Origin: Dermatophagoides farinae
Lineage: Eukaryota > Arthropoda > Arachnida > Sarcoptiformes > Pyroglyphidae
Length of the DNA: 64,000 nt
NCBI RefSeq assembly: GCF_024713945.1
Contig: NC_134677.1
Location: 3,599,001-3,663,000, forward strand
Direction: 5' to 3'
Part shown: positions 36,386 through 47,060 of the stretch, one piece after another
Position numbering within the stretch: position 1 is the first letter of the stretch
Layout: the number at the start of each line of letters is the position of its first letter
Position numbers and translations under genes: made by a program
Notes under the pieces: generated by a model
The model's database searches: none
Seen by the model: only the letters and a program-made list of their open reading frames with translations
Told to the model about the DNA's origin: nothing

Positions 36386-37800
36386 TTCATCTCAACGAAA
36401 TTAAGATTTCTAAGTGGATGGATCCGAAATTGTATCAAATAGAATATCTATGTTTACAAATGATTTAAAAGTATAAGTTATACCAGTTGCAATAATTCTT
36501 GTGTTCTTTTCTCAAAAAAAAATATTTATTTGTTGTATACGAATGAAATAATTATGGCTAAAATATACGATAAAAATCCTAATGATGATAACAATAATAA
36601 CTAACTACCTATTTTTTGTTTGTTTGTTTATTTTCCTAAAGTCAATGGAACTAATCGATTATTATTTATCATTAATAATTATAATCGATCCATTTTTTTT
36701 AGTTTTTTTCATATTTTTGTAGACATAATTTTCATTCTAATGTCGAATGTCTAGTCTGAAAAGATTTCAATCATTTTCAATCCCTTTGGCCAACGAACGT
36801 ATGTGTGTGTGTATGTGTGTGGTCTAGGCCATTCAAGCGGTTTTTTGTCTATGGTTACCAAATTACCTTATGGATCGTTTAAATGATCTAGGATGATAGC
36901 CGCAAACATAGCTTTGATCACCTGGTCTATTACATTGCTCATATGCAGATACCCACACATACGTTATTTAAAACTTAATTATGTTATTATTATTATAAAG
37001 TCTTAATCCATCAAACAACAAGACTTAATAGAGGGTATGTAGAAAAGAAAAGAGAAAGAAAACGTAATTTGCATGAATCTTATTTCAATCCAAACACGAT
37101 TCTATTGATAATGATGGTTGTGTTTGTCTCATGATACAATCAATAGTCTATATTTCTATTCAAAAAAAAAAAAATATTACAATGACAAGATTAACAAGAT
37201 ATCGACAACAACAATCTGGTCATATCGATATCGATATTGTCTGTTATTTTGAAATCATTTTTCCTATAACAATGTTAAAAAATATATATACACCGCATTC
37301 TATAAAATTGAATTCGAAACAAAAAAGAAGATTATCTCTATCTCATGACATATTTATATAAGTTGATCCTGAAACGTTCGGTGCATTTTTATTTGTGTGT
37401 ATGTGTGTGGTTCCGATCATGTGGTTGGTTGGTGGTCTCCAAAAGAAAAGGGACCCGACCACAACAACCAATCTAATAATACCCTCTAATCTCAATAACG
37501 TCAATGTTGTGTGTAAATCTAACCTATTTTCTATATTTTTCATTGTTGTTTAAATATCTGCTCCATAGGGCCATTATGTTGATTATTTGAGGATAATTGA
37601 GTCATTATGAAAGAGAATTGCGGTTTAAGGGGAGCAGGAGGAGGTGACTGTGATGGTGTGGGTATCGACTGACAAGAACCCATAGATTGATCGATTGGGC
37701 CACCAATCATTATTCAGTTTTTTGTTTACGAAAGTTTAGTAGCCATTTGGCAGTCGATCAAAAAGGATTCAAGTATCTTACTTAACTAATAACTTGAAAC
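36386..37800. other. Intergenic region upstream of goosecoid
   Basis: 1.4 kb without a supportable gene. A G-rich purine stretch at 37626-37650 and an initiator-like ATTCAGTT at about 37711 may belong to the goosecoid promoter. Confidence 0.45.
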
Positions 37801-38650
37801 ATGACAACTTCATCAAATACTTCAGATTCGAGGACAAATTCTTCACAAACAACAACAGCAACAGAACCTAGAACTGAAATGAAACGTTCAAAATCGTTTA
37901 CAATCGATAATATACTTCATGATGTTGACAAACAACCACAGCTTAAAAATTTCCACACATCATCATCATCATCATCATATCCGATTTGGTTGATGGCAAA
38001 TTGGATGGCCATCTCATCGAATACAAATCCATATGCCTCGTTGAGGATACCAACATCGTCGTCTTGTCCAACCGGTAATACCTTTGAATTGACAAATCAA
38101 CGAATTATTTTCGATGTGTTAAGTAAGTTACCAGATTTGCAATTTGTATTTGGTGTACAATAATAATTTTGTCCTTTCAATCATAGGTCACAATGGTGGA
38201 GGTATAGTTGCATCGAAACTTGGCCAAAATCAATCATGCACATCTGATGATGAACATAAAGGAAACGAATCGTATGCAAGCAACATCTTGAAGGACCAAT
38301 CATACCTGTCTGATTGTTCCAATGATCATCAACCAGCTAATCATCATGCACACACATCTGAATCATTAAAGTCATTGTTCCCATCAAATACATATTATCA
38401 TTGTCGTAATGGATTTTATAAACGGAAACGTAGACATCGTACAATATTCACTGAGGAACAACTTGAATTATTGGAAGCAGCATTCCACAAAACACATTAT
38501 CCTGATGTTCTTATACGCGAACAATTGGCCGCTCGTATTGATCTACGTGAAGAACGAATCGAAGTTTGGTTCAAAAATCGTCGAGCAAAATGGCGTAAAC
38601 AACAGCAACGACTTGGAGGTCCAACTATTGATATCATAACAAATGATTAA
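37801..38650 (+). CDS. Gsc: Homeobox protein Goosecoid
   Basis: Exons 37801-38122 and 38187-38650 (64-nt intron, phase 1) give 261 aa. Near residue 34 is [10 protein letters not shown], the N-terminal Groucho-binding eh1-like motif typical of Goosecoid. Residues 188-247 are the homeodomain: [31 protein letters not shown] and [11 protein letters not shown]. Position 50 is Lys (WFKNRR), the bicoid/goosecoid/Otx-type specificity for TAATCC sites. The [17 protein letters not shown] and YPDV sequences point to Gsc rather than Otx or Pitx. Goosecoid is a transcriptional repressor acting in foregut/stomatogastric and embryonic patterning. The homeodomain lies wholly in exon 2. Confidence 0.93.
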
Positions 38651-39466
38651 TGTAAACTTTACTTCCGTTACCAACAAATAGATTTTTTTATAGTTGTATC
38701 ATTGTGATTGTATATGCGAATAAATAAAAAAAATGAACAAAAAAATTATGAATAAAATCTATTTTTTATTTCAATACATGTTACGCATATTAGGAAATTT
38801 AATTTCCATTGATGCTGGAATCAGAAACCTGGGATTAAGATTGGATTCAAAATGATCAATCTAATCCTTGGATGAGAAAAACACGCAAAACAAAAGGCAA
38901 CGAAAAACCATTGGCTGGTCCTTGTTCAAATATATTCAATAATCTTTAATCTTCTCAATCATGGTTGAGCTGGTTTTCAATTTCCAATGCAACAAGAGAA
39001 CAGCAACAAAAAAAAAATATTCATTCTATTCAACAATGAATGAATAAAAGTATAACCCAAATGGAAAAAAACGAGCATCGATTTCGGATCAAGCAAAAAT
39101 GACAAATACGATTTACCATGGTTTAATAGACCACAAATAACCGTGCCTGATAATTTGCCATGGATTATATACATTGAAAATAATCATTTTTATGGCTGAT
39201 CGAACAATATATTGATACCATTGTTCATTTCGATTGAGCCGTACATACCTCCATTTGAATGACAATCGAAAACCGGAACAATAGGATAGACGACAAAAGG
39301 CCAATATCCAATGTGCACACACACACACACACACACATGGTGGTCCCAGCACAACGTAAAGATTTATGAAAAACGAAAAATTTTCAGAATTAAAATTTTA
39401 ATTTTTTCATCAAAAAGAACATTATCATCATCGCGATGATGAATGAAATAATTAAATAAATCAAAT
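38651..39466. other. Convergent spacer after goosecoid
   Basis: 816 nt between the goosecoid stop and the stop of the C2H2 gene. It holds an (AC)12 run at 39315-39338. Overlapping AATAAA signals near 38720 probably end the goosecoid transcript. No gene is seen. Confidence 0.5.
39315..39338. repeat. (AC)n microsatellite
   Basis: About 12 uninterrupted AC units between two convergent genes. Confidence 0.9.
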
Positions 39467-41646
39467 TTAGATGCAAATATCCTCACGACATGTTTCTAGG
39501 TAATCATAAGGATTCTGTGTTTGTTCATCCTGTACTATGTTCAATTCCATTTGTTTCTTTTTCGTTCGAGGTAATTTGAAATGACAGACACGAATATGTG
39601 TAATAACGGTGAAACGTTGTTCAGATGCATAACCACAGTCGGGCCATTTACATTTGAAACGTTTAAAATTTAAATGAATACGCACGTGATTCTTTAGGGC
39701 TGAATTATCGGCAAATGCTTTACCACAATCGGGCCATGAACAGGTATAATTTTTAATTTTGTGTAGACTGCTTTTATGACGTTGAAACCGTGAAGCGATT
39801 ATCAATTCACCACAAATAGGACATTTACGATGTCTTTGATGACGTAGTTTTTTATGATTAAGTAGATTTCTACGAAATTTCGATGTAAAATCACAATTTT
39901 CAAACGGACACCGATATTCGCCCTCTTCATGCATGATCCAAATGTGATTAGTAAGGCTATTGCGTGTTGGACAAAGTTTATCGCAAAATTTACAGGTCAA
40001 ATATTCGATCCTATGTTTTTCTCGAACATGTTGATTCAATTTTGATCTGTAAAAAAATTACAATTAGATATGATCGATTCACTTTGTGTTTATACTTACT
40101 TTTCTGTGAATGTTTCAGCGCAGGATTCGTTTGAACATTCAAAGATTGATGTGGATTTTTTCTTAGATTTAGACAAGAGTTCTTGTTTTTCATTGTCACA
40201 ATTATCATCACCAATTTCAATAGTATCATCATCTTTGTCATTATTGCTACCACCACCATCATCATGATCATGATCATCACCATCATCATCATCATCGTCA
40301 TCATTATCATCAGCTTCATTCGAACCAGAGGTTGGCGAATATGGAAGATCCTCTGAAACAGATTTCGGCTTTTTGCCTTTTGTTGTGGATTTTTTCTTCG
40401 ATGCTTTTTCTACATTGTCATGCATCCGTTTAATATGTTTATGTAAATATTTACGTCTTGCAAAACTTTTGCCACAATTACGGCAAGTAAAATGGTCTGT
40501 TGCACCATCCGGATTACTACAGATTGTTGATGGCCTATGTTCATCTTTAATATGTTGCCGTAATCGTGATACATTAGGAAACAATTGTTCACAGCCATCA
40601 ATTTCACACTGGAGTTTTAAATTCAAATGTTCATTTGACATATGTGAATCAAGTTCTTCTTTTCCATTGAACACTGCCTTACAGCCTTCGTATTGACAGG
40701 GTTGTACCTGTTGAACATGACGACGGTTTTCATGATCTTTTACCTGGGATAAAGACTTTGATCGATATCGGCAGCCTTCAAATTGGCAATGAAATTCAAC
40801 TAGCAACAAATCGGTGGCTGTGGTTCCAATCGATCCGGTAGACTGATCATCCTCTTGTTCTATGGTTGATACTTTGGTCGATGATCTCGAACGTTTTGAC
40901 TGACGACGTTTATCACCATCATCATTGGGAGGTCGTTTAGTTGCTTGCGTCTGTGAAAGATTGTCGGTTGAATGATGTTGTTGATTATCAGCCGAGGACA
41001 AAAGGCCATCCAAAAGAGTTGCATGAGCATCTTGTGGTTGACTTGAGGATGATTGCGATGGATTTGAATACAATAAATTAATCTGATGATGTGATTGGTC
41101 AGTTAATATTGATGCTGAATCATCATTCGAATTATGTGTTGAATCAGGTTCATGATTGATAACAACAATATCATTCGGAATTAGTTCCACAGCAATCGAA
41201 TCATTTTGATTGTGATGTTCATTGAACACCGTCATTTTATTACCGCTTTGGCAATTATCACGTTTAAATGGAAAATATGAATCCATATTCTCCAAATAGA
41301 ATCGTTCACGTTTATGAACAAAATCAAAAAATGACGAAGAATCAATCAGTTGAGCGAATTTTTCCGAACAGAATTGTATATCTTCACTGAGTTCGTAGAC
41401 CAACGATTTCGCAAGTTGAGTGGATGGTTCCACCGATTTATCATCCATCATTGAATCTAAATGTTTTTTCATATACATCGACATGTATCGAAAATGTAGT
41501 AGAAGATTAATAAATTGTTTCAATTGTTCAATGAATTTTTCACTTGATTTTTCGGACAATTGTGATGGAATTTGCATGATTTGCGGAACAGATTCGTCAT
41601 TATATTGAATAAAAAATTTAAGCAAATCATTTCGAGATTCCTCCAT
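39467..41646 (-). CDS. Ten-finger C2H2 zinc-finger protein
   Basis: Exons 41646-40100 and 40046-39467 (53-nt intron, phase 2) give 708 aa. Residues 1-120 are helical and charged; residues about 120-260 are Ser/Gln/Asp-rich. Four C2H2 fingers follow (FHCQFEGC, PCQYEGC, LQCEIDGC, FTCRNCGKSF starts), then a linker with a long Asp run, then six more (FECSNESC, LTCKFCDK, YRCPFENC, RKCPICGE, YTCSWPDCGKAF, FKCKWPDCGY). Finger 5 is split by the intron between its Cys and His pairs, and splicing restores it, which supports the exon model. Many fingers have the CX4C spacing and WPDC signature of TFIIIA/ZNF-type nucleic-acid binders. No specific orthologue is named; a DNA-binding nuclear role is the likely reading. 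Confidence 0.85.
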
Positions 41647-42136
41647 CCTTTATTTAAACGATTAGCTGAATAAAATTAAGGGCGAATGATAATGCCAGAA
41701 TAATTTAAAGAATTGAAAAGAATATATTGCCAGTATATTCATGGTCAGAAAAACCAAAACAAACGGGCATGATCCATACAAAAAGGACGTGTATTCGAAT
41801 TTTGGCCACATTAATTAAAGTGGGTCCTAATAAATTATGTGTATTAAGAACATTTTTCGATTGATACGATTGAAAACAACTTAGAATAAAGTACAACAGT
41901 GAAGGTATATAAAATCCTGAGATTAGTGCACCATTCCTATCTAAACAAACGTTTTATTCGAAGATTAAAAGTTGGTGTAAATTTGGTGTAAATGTAAATA
42001 AATTGAATTTTTTGTGGCCGTCTTCTACACGTACATGCAGATAATCAATCAAGTCGAAATAGTGACTTCCTTGATTTGCAGTGTTTTTCTTTTCTTTTCA
42101 TGTGATATTTTGGTTCAACTTTGAAATTTTCAACAA
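41647..42136. promoter_or_regulatory. Divergent promoter, C2H2 gene and TDP/makorin gene
   Basis: 490 nt between two divergent start codons. TATATAAAA at 41906-41914 (plus strand) would start the TDP/makorin-like transcript near 41940. The leader then contains an ATG directly followed by TGA (about 42100), a minimal start-stop uORF, unless a 5' UTR intron ending near 42080 (TTTGCAG) removes the upstream part. Confidence 0.45.
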
Positions 42137-43182
42137 ATGGATCAAAAATCGAAATCTGATAGTAAAAATGTTAATCGTGTGGCTATCTGTGAATGTTTGG
42201 GCAAATTACCAGTCAATGTACCGTTGGAAACCGATGGAACTTTGTACGTGCCAGTTAAGATTTTCGAAATTTGATTTTTGTATCTTACATAAATTCCATT
42301 TAACATGATTTCATTGACAGGTTAGTCTCAGTATTATCAGCTTTTTTTCCTGGTGCTGTCAATATACAATACATGATCGGAGTGAGCCAATGGCGTACAC
42401 CGCAAATCATCGACGGACGAATTCAAGAACCACCGTTCGATTTAGGTGGATGGAAATGTTGTAAATATTTTTATTGTATTATGATTAGAAAACAACTGTC
42501 AGATTTTGATGCAATCAAACATTATGACTCATTGTGTGCAAGAAATTTATGCCAAACTTATGTTCGTGATGGATTCTGTATGCAACAGATTCAGCAAAAT
42601 TGTTATTTCGTCCATGGAGATTTTTGCGACGACTGTCAACTATACACTTTACATCCATTTAATGCGGATTTGCGGCAAAAACACGAAATTGATTGTTTGG
42701 CAAAAAAAATGAAAAACCAAAAAATTGATATCGAAAATTGTCCAGAAAATAATGATCCCAGTGGAATCTATGAAAAATTAATTTCAGGTTCTATTTGTCC
42801 CCGATATGAACGATATGGCCAATGTAATGGGCAAGAAAAACAAAACTGCCACCTGATTCATGGTGATTTATGTGACATATGTGGATATTATTCATTACAT
42901 CCATTTTGTGAACTGGATCGTGAAAAACATACTAAAAAATGTATCGAAGAATTAGAGATGAAAAATACATGTTCAATTTGTTTAGAAATAATTGGTCAAA
43001 CACCCGAATCCGATCGTAACAATGGTGACAATAATGAATGTCAACGAAGTTTTGGTCGGTTGAAAAACTGTTTTCATACATTCTGTTTTAATTGTATACA
43101 AACTTGGCGTACGAAAAGTAATTCGATGGAATGTCCTATCTGTCGTGTACCTTCCGAATCTGTTATCAAAACTAATGATTAA
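42137..43182 (+). CDS. TDP-43-like N-terminal domain fused to makorin-type Cys/His modules and RING (E3 ligase-like)
   Basis: Exons 42137-42243 and 42321-43182 (77-nt intron GTACGT...GACAG, phase 2) give 322 aa. Residues about 13-92 align by pattern with the TDP-43 N-terminal domain: LPVNVPLETDGTLLVS (TDP-43 EPIEIPSEDDGTVLLS), AFFPGAVNIQY (AQFPGACGLRY), VSQW (VSQC), DGRIQEPPFDLGGW (EGILHAPDAGW) and KYFYCI (LVYVVN). The intron falls inside DGT-LL. Residues 113-161 and 195-243 are two makorin-type CX8CX7CX3H modules followed by HGDxCDxC...LHPF...H..C. Residues 253-310 are a C3HC4 RING (CSIC, CFHTFC, CPIC). Usual makorins have N-terminal CCCH fingers instead of the TDP-like domain; those are absent, as is the C-terminal CCCH finger. 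No RRM of TDP-43 is present. Predicted: an RNA-linked ubiquitin ligase that may oligomerise; function is inference. Confidence 0.8.
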
Positions 43183-43857
43183 ATAAGGCTCATTTTTTCA
43201 ACGAAATATTCAATATACAACCACCATACCAAACCAACCATTTTTATACCAAAAATAAATAAATTTTACAAATCTGTCAATATCTTGTATAATCATGAAT
43301 ATGTACCGAGTATTAAAAACATTTTTAAACAAATAAACGAAAATTATACATCCCAGAACATTTGATATTGATTCGATTTATTTGCCAAATACTTGGATCA
43401 TCATTATCGATAATGGTAATGATTGATTACTTCATTGAGAATTACATTTTCCTCGGTCATTTTTTTGGGTGTAGTAACACACATGTCTTTTAGACTTTGC
43501 TCATCTGGCTAAAATTTTATTTTATCTATTTGATTATTATGTGATATCAACCCACTGTTGTATGTTTAGAATTTATCACAGTTCCAATTAAGAAATTGTA
43601 ATAATTGTTTCATAGCAACCGGGAACAATTGTGGAGAAAAAACATCGATTTGTAATATTTTTTTTCCATTTTAACCATCATTTTCACTAATCCAAAAAAA
43701 ATAAAAATAAAAAATAACAATGAAAACATTTAATTGCAGTGAGGAGGGAATGATGTACGTCGTAAATCATTGATGAACAAATTCAAAAACTATCGTTAGA
43801 TTTGATCAGATGTTAATGTAAATATTTTTATTGAATGACATTTGAAAAAAATCCACT
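43183..43857. other. Spacer with decayed TDP-43-like segment before the second makorin copy
   Basis: The last ~100 nt (about 43738-43836) are recognisably homologous to the TDP-43-like coding segment of the upstream gene (about 42378-42481), with shared AAATCAT, GAATTCAA-like and GTAAATATTTTTATTG tracts. The copy has in-frame stops, so it is no longer coding. The rest of the spacer is AT-rich with no visible gene. Confidence 0.65.
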
Positions 43858-44565
43858 ATGTCCGATTTCGATGAATCTAATTATGAATCATTATGTGAGA
43901 CAAGTCTGTGCCAAACTTATGTTCGTGATGGATTCTGCATACAACAGACGCAACAGAATTGTTATTTCGTTCATGGAGATTTTTGCGACGAATGCCAACA
44001 ATATGCCTTACACCCATTTAATATTGATTTACGGAAACAACACGAAATCGATTGTATGATAAACAAATTGATGAAAAAATTGGATAATATTGAAATTGAT
44101 ACGGAAAAATTTAATGAACACAATGATATTGACGAAATATATGATATAGTTAAATCAGGTTCGATATGTCCTCACTATGAACGAAATGGCCGATGTAGTG
44201 AACAGGAAGAACAAAACTGTCAATTTATTCATGGTGATCGATGTGATATATGCGGATATTATTCATTGCATCCATTTTGTGAACAGGATCGTGAAAGACA
44301 TATTAAAAAATGTATCGAAGATTTTGAAATGAAACAAACCTGTGCAATTTGTTTAGAAATAATGGGTCAAACACCGGAATCCAATCGTAACAATGGTGAT
44401 CATGATGAATGTGAACAAATAGAAAAAAGTTTTGGTCTAATGAAAAACTGTTGTCATATATTCTGTTGGGATTGTATACAAACCTGGCGTACTTCAAGCA
44501 ATGCCGTAGAATGTCCAATATGTCGGATACCTTCTGAAACTGTTATAAAAACTGTATTTCAATGA
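43858..44565 (+). CDS. Makorin-like RING protein, tandem copy without the TDP-43-like domain
   Basis: A 235-aa single-exon protein, clearly a tandem duplicate of the gene just upstream. Shared stretches include LCQTYVRDGFC, NCYFVHGDFCD, CDICGYYSLHPFCE and CAICLEIMGQTPES. It has two makorin-type Cys/His modules and a C3HC4 RING (CAIC, CCHIFCWDC, CPIC) with all zinc ligands kept. It starts MSDFDESNYESLC, the counterpart of LSDFDAIKHYDSLC in the first copy, so only the part after the TDP-43-like domain is translated. The open frame is intact with conservative changes, suggesting it is a working gene. Predicted E3 ubiquitin ligase activity comes from the RING family. It may have a 5' UTR in the decayed region. 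Confidence 0.85.
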   Translation: MSDFDESNYESLCETSLCQTYVRDGFCIQQTQQNCYFVHGDFCDECQQYALHPFNIDLRKQHEIDCMINKLMKKLDNIEIDTEKFNEHNDIDEIYDIVKSGSICPHYERNGRCSEQEEQNCQFIHGDRCDICGYYSLHPFCEQDRERHIKKCIEDFEMKQTCAICLEIMGQTPESNRNNGDHDECEQIEKSFGLMKNCCHIFCWDCIQTWRTSSNAVECPICRIPSETVIKTVFQ

Positions 44566-45166
44566 GTGTCATTTTCAATAAAATAATTTGACAAAATAAA
44601 CTGTGAAAAAATCTATTGTGAAAAAATTGACTAAAATAGTTTTTGACAAATAGTAGTAAAAGTTAAATAATAATATTATATTATTATTATCCATGATGTT
44701 ATTCCATGATGCCCTTATTATCATTATCAGATTCATACAACAGTGGATAAATATACATGCTGATAGGAACATGTATGATGTGTATGTGTACACCTACAGA
44801 TTTCTTTTTCGAAGAAATATCATCATCATACATAAAATTTTTTTTTTTTCATCATTACATATAGATTAGCGGACGAAAATTTAAATGAACTCGTGAAAAT
44901 TTTTAAATGTTATCAATGTTATGTGCTCCGTCTATCAAAATGAAAATGGAATTCGCATGTGCATGCGTGTAACGTAAGCCAATCGATTTCAGTGTTAAAT
45001 GGAATGATGATGATGATGATGATGAATCCATTAGAGACAGTACAAATCATAGTTGTCAATCGTTTTTCAACAGGTTCTATTTCTATTTTGCAACTTTTTG
45101 AAACATCGCATTTTTTTCAACAATATATAAAATTTTTTAATTAAATTTTTTACATTTTCCGAATCT
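44566..45166. other. Spacer with ATF4-like gene promoter
   Basis: No gene. TATATAAAA at about 45124-45132 is a likely TATA box for the bZIP gene, placing transcription start near 45155. A (GAT)7 run lies at 45005-45024. Confidence 0.5.
45124..45132 (+). promoter_or_regulatory. TATA box of the bZIP gene
   Basis: TATATAAAA about 30 nt upstream of a T/C-rich start region and about 40 nt upstream of the uORF start. The upstream exon would then be only about 30 nt long. Confidence 0.45.
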
Positions 45167-45363
45167 ATGATTAATCGATATCTGGTAAGTAGGATTTGTT
45201 CCATAAATGTTTGTCATTTTAAATTGTAGAGATTTCGGACAAAATGACGCAACATTTTTTTCACTCATTGTCATATGAAAGTTTCTAGTTTTCAATATCA
45301 TAATTATCAATACTCATAAATATTGTTTATTATCAGGAGGTTAGATATCTGTCTTTCTGGTAA
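45167..45363 (+). promoter_or_regulatory. Spliced 14-codon upstream ORF in the bZIP leader
   Basis: ATG at 45167 opens six codons (to 45184) ending at a strong donor (CTG|GTAAGTAGG). The acceptor TTATCAG|GAGG at 45336/45337 joins them in frame to eight more codons and a TAA at 45361-45363. Only 5 nt then remain before the main ATG at 45369. The layout fits translational control by a uORF, as known for ATF4 mRNAs; the ATF4 link is inference. Confidence 0.55.
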
Positions 45364-45368
45364 AAACA

Positions 45369-46345
45369 ATGGCCGGTGATAATGGCACACCAGAACTGAT
45401 GGATTTTACATTAAATCAAACATCTGAACAGATCTTCAATGTTGCAGCTATGTTTGCTGAAAAAGATACTCCAGAACTTAACAAAGAATTGGATGAATCA
45501 TCGAAAGGATCCTCATCAGAGACGATAACAACAATAGATATTGATAATGAAATAAATTTTGACGAATTTCAACGAAAAGAGACTACTTGCAGTCTGGAAT
45601 CGAATATTTCTGGAACACATATCAAACATATAAAAGATTTTTGCTTCTCTCAAAGTCAATATATGCAAAATTCTCCCAATGATCTCATGACCAGGAACGA
45701 TGTTCCAGAAGTTGATTACGACACTCCTACATACACTGAGCTTCTTTATTATTCAGACCTCGAACGTGATATTCGAATGCAAAATTATTTATCTCGTCTA
45801 GATTACAATAACAATAATGTGATAAAACCATTGGAAAATCCATTGATCAATACGGAACAACAAGCTTCATCGGTTTGTGAAACAATGACAACATCAACAT
45901 CTTCGAAATTTGATGACGGTAATGATTTGTCTGTGGATTCTTATCATCAACCATCACACGGTAAGCTTGTGTTAATTTATGTTAATCTGAAATTTCTAAT
46001 AATCATTACCATTTAGTCTTGTATAAAGAACCAAAAACTGCCACTCTCAAACATCGAAATCCAAACATATCAAAAAGTGCCAATTTATTAAATCAAAATA
46101 AACGAAAATCTCAAAAATCGCAATGTATTAAGAATCGTCAAGAATTTTTAATGGATAGACGTCAAAGAAATTGTGTGGCAGCTCGTAAAGCTCGCCAGAA
46201 ACGAAAGAAAGAAGCTGATGAGATAGAACTGGAAAAAAAGAAACAAGAAAAAAAAAATCAAGCTCTTAAAAACCAAGTCGCAGAACTTGAAAAAGAAATC
46301 AGTTATTTAAATGAACACATTAGGAAGAGGAATGCAATTGTTTGA
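45369..46345 (+). CDS. bZIP transcription factor, ATF4/cryptocephal-like
   Basis: Exons 45369-45960 and 46017-46345 (56-nt intron, phase 1) give 306 aa, plus a non-coding or uORF exon upstream. Residues 1-195 are acidic and Ser/Thr-rich, like a transactivation region, and include DDGNDLSVDS near 182-191, which vaguely recalls a beta-TrCP phosphodegron. Residues about 228-258 are the basic region with RRQRNCVAARKARQKRKKE (Asn249 and Arg257 at the DNA-contact positions). The zipper follows, with LEKKKQEKKNQALKNQVAEL and EKEISYLNEHI. The stretch EKKNQALKxxxxxLEKEIxYL closely follows ATF4 (EKKNEALK...LAKEIQYL). C/EBP-gamma/CHOP-like is the alternative because of NCVAARKAR. ATF4 drives the amino-acid and ER-stress response. 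It is convergent with the DTD gene. Confidence 0.75.
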
Positions 46346-46460
46346 TTTGTATTTGACTTTTTTTTTATTATAAATATTTATTCTGTGAACCACTTCTTGT
46401 CATAAACATTTCATTATTTTTATTAAGTAATATTAAAAAAATATGTTGAATCATTCGTTT

Positions 46461-47060
46461 TCAGCTTTTGTTTCCATCGTTGCTTTTTTGCTTTTCAACA
46501 GGACTCTGAGGTGATTCGATATTGATCGTAACTGGACCATCATTGACAATATCTAAGGCCATAAATGCACCAAATAAACCATCATGAATTTTCAAAGGAT
46601 CATATGAACGACGCATTTTATCCAATAAACATTCGTATACGATACGCGAAGTAGTCGATTCCATTGAATGATGGAAATCCAGTTTATTTCCCTTCATTGT
46701 TGCATATAAGGTAAATTGTGATACACAAAGTATTTCAAGTTGACGGTCAACAACGTTTGATGACCATCGGCGGCCAGATTCAATATTGTCAAATAGACAA
46801 AGTTTCAGAATTTTATTCATGCTACACAAAAAACGATTTGTTAACAAACGATTTGATTGATTTAAGCTTACATCCAATCTGAATCAGTCTCTTTGTCATC
46901 ACGAGATATTCCAATGAGGACACACAATCCTGGACCAATTTTTGAGATCAATTTTCCATCCACTAAAGAATACGAATCAAATAAGTTAAATGGTGAACAT
47001 TTTACCATTCTACATACCAGTCACCGATGCAGATTTGACTCGTTGTATAACAGCTCGCAT
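46461..47060 (-). CDS. DTD1: D-aminoacyl-tRNA deacylase (DTD1)
   Basis: Exons 47060-47018, 46962-46872 and 46821-46461 (introns 55 and 50 nt, phases 1 and 2) give 164 aa. The start MRAVIQRVKSASVT, then GLCVLIGISRDD, SQFTLYA and NDGPVTINIESP match the DTD family. SQFT and the Gly-cisPro motif NxGPVT form the chirality-reading active site that hydrolyses D-amino acids from tRNA, a proofreading step in the cytosol. The length is close to bacterial DTD and shorter than human DTD1 (209 aa), which has an extra C-terminal tail. The first two exons are too small to stand out as open frames; frame continuity and family sequence support them. Confidence 0.93.

Noticed and set aside
43835-44059. Alternative start of the second makorin copy at 43835
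   Set aside because: It reads the makorin region in another frame; the zinc ligands lie in the frame starting at 43858.
44959-45144. 61-codon plus-strand frame with a Met run
   Set aside because: The Met run comes from a GAT/ATG repeat; it lies upstream of the likely TATA box of the bZIP gene.
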